Assembly (NCBI GenBank): GCA_964484255.1
Contig: CAZAEH010000035.1
Span: 1 to 12,763, forward strand
DNA length: 12,763 nt
Source: UBA6215 sp964484255
Lineage (GTDB): Bacteria; Omnitrophota; Gorgyraeia; Pluralincolimonadales; Pluralincolimonadaceae
Direction: 5' to 3'
Below the pieces are notes generated by a model. The model worked only from the letters and a program-made list of their open reading frames with translations. It was not told where the DNA came from and made no database searches. Every line of letters starts with the position of its first letter. Positions within the stretch are counted from its first letter, which is position 1. Position numbers and translations under genes: made by a program. Positions 12,703 through 12,763 of this stretch are shown in pieces.

Positions 12703-12763
12703 TTAGAATTTATACTTTATGTCAGCCCATCCTGTATGGGCGGTGAAGTCTTCCTTGTACTCG
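12703..12763 (-). CDS. C-terminal fragment of an unidentified protein, possibly an outer-membrane barrel
   Basis: An open minus-strand frame enters at the window edge and stops at TAA (12705-12703), giving the last 19 residues, EYKEDFTAHTGWADIKYKF. The alternating pattern and terminal phenylalanine resemble the last strand of outer-membrane beta-barrels. The stretch is far too short to name a family. It runs directly into the ABC exporter gene, 2 nt away. A TATAAA within it (12714-12709) could be a -10 box for the exporter. Confidence 0.5.
   Translation of the reverse strand, partial: EYKEDFTAHTGWADIKYKF

Overview
The window reads as a moderate-GC bacterial chromosome segment from a Gram-negative-like, probably uncultivated lineage. 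An MsbA-type ABC exporter, a preceding gene fragment ending in an outer-membrane-barrel-like tail, and a short pseudopilin with a CxNNLKQI..MYxxDxxGxY motif are reminiscent of Omnitrophota or other PVC-related bacteria. That placement is a low-confidence inference from gene style. All core proteins have clear bacterial signatures, and every tRNA carries an encoded CCA end.

Almost everything is on the minus strand, so it is best read from right to left. 12763-10877: the last 19 codons of an unidentified gene, then an MsbA-like ABC exporter with a GTG start. 10865-8004: a strong sigma70-type promoter drives the translation block rpsB (TTG start), tsf, pyrH, frr, followed at once by tRNA-Lys(UUU). 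7985-5268: serS, a coupled M50-like membrane metalloprotease, tRNA-Ser(UGA), a YbhB/PEBP-family gene and tRNA-Ser(CGA). 5261-4821: the only plus-strand gene, a pseudopilin with its own promoter and ribosome-binding site. 4676-3198: tRNA-Ser(GGA), a YkgJ-like cysteine-cluster protein and a coupled exported beta-propeller-like protein. 3176-851: bipA/typA and yajQ. 818-46: tRNA-Arg(ACG), tadA and tRNA-Ser(GCU), with a perfect hairpin at the window edge.

The unifying theme is translation. The window holds four tRNA-Ser genes (GCU, GGA, CGA, UGA), which together serve all six serine codons, and the seryl-tRNA synthetase that charges them. It also holds tRNA-Arg(ACG) 27 nt upstream of tadA, whose product makes the inosine that this tRNA needs. 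S2, EF-Ts, ribosome recycling factor and the ribosome-associated GTPase BipA complete the set. Four tRNAs sit only 18-36 nt upstream of a coding start, so tRNA processing may create the 5' ends of several mRNAs. Genes of less obvious role (M50 protease, PEBP protein, pseudopilin, YkgJ-like and propeller proteins) lie between the serine tRNAs.

No CRISPR array, integrase, transposase or phage gene is visible, and no gene-free stretch exceeds 300 bases.
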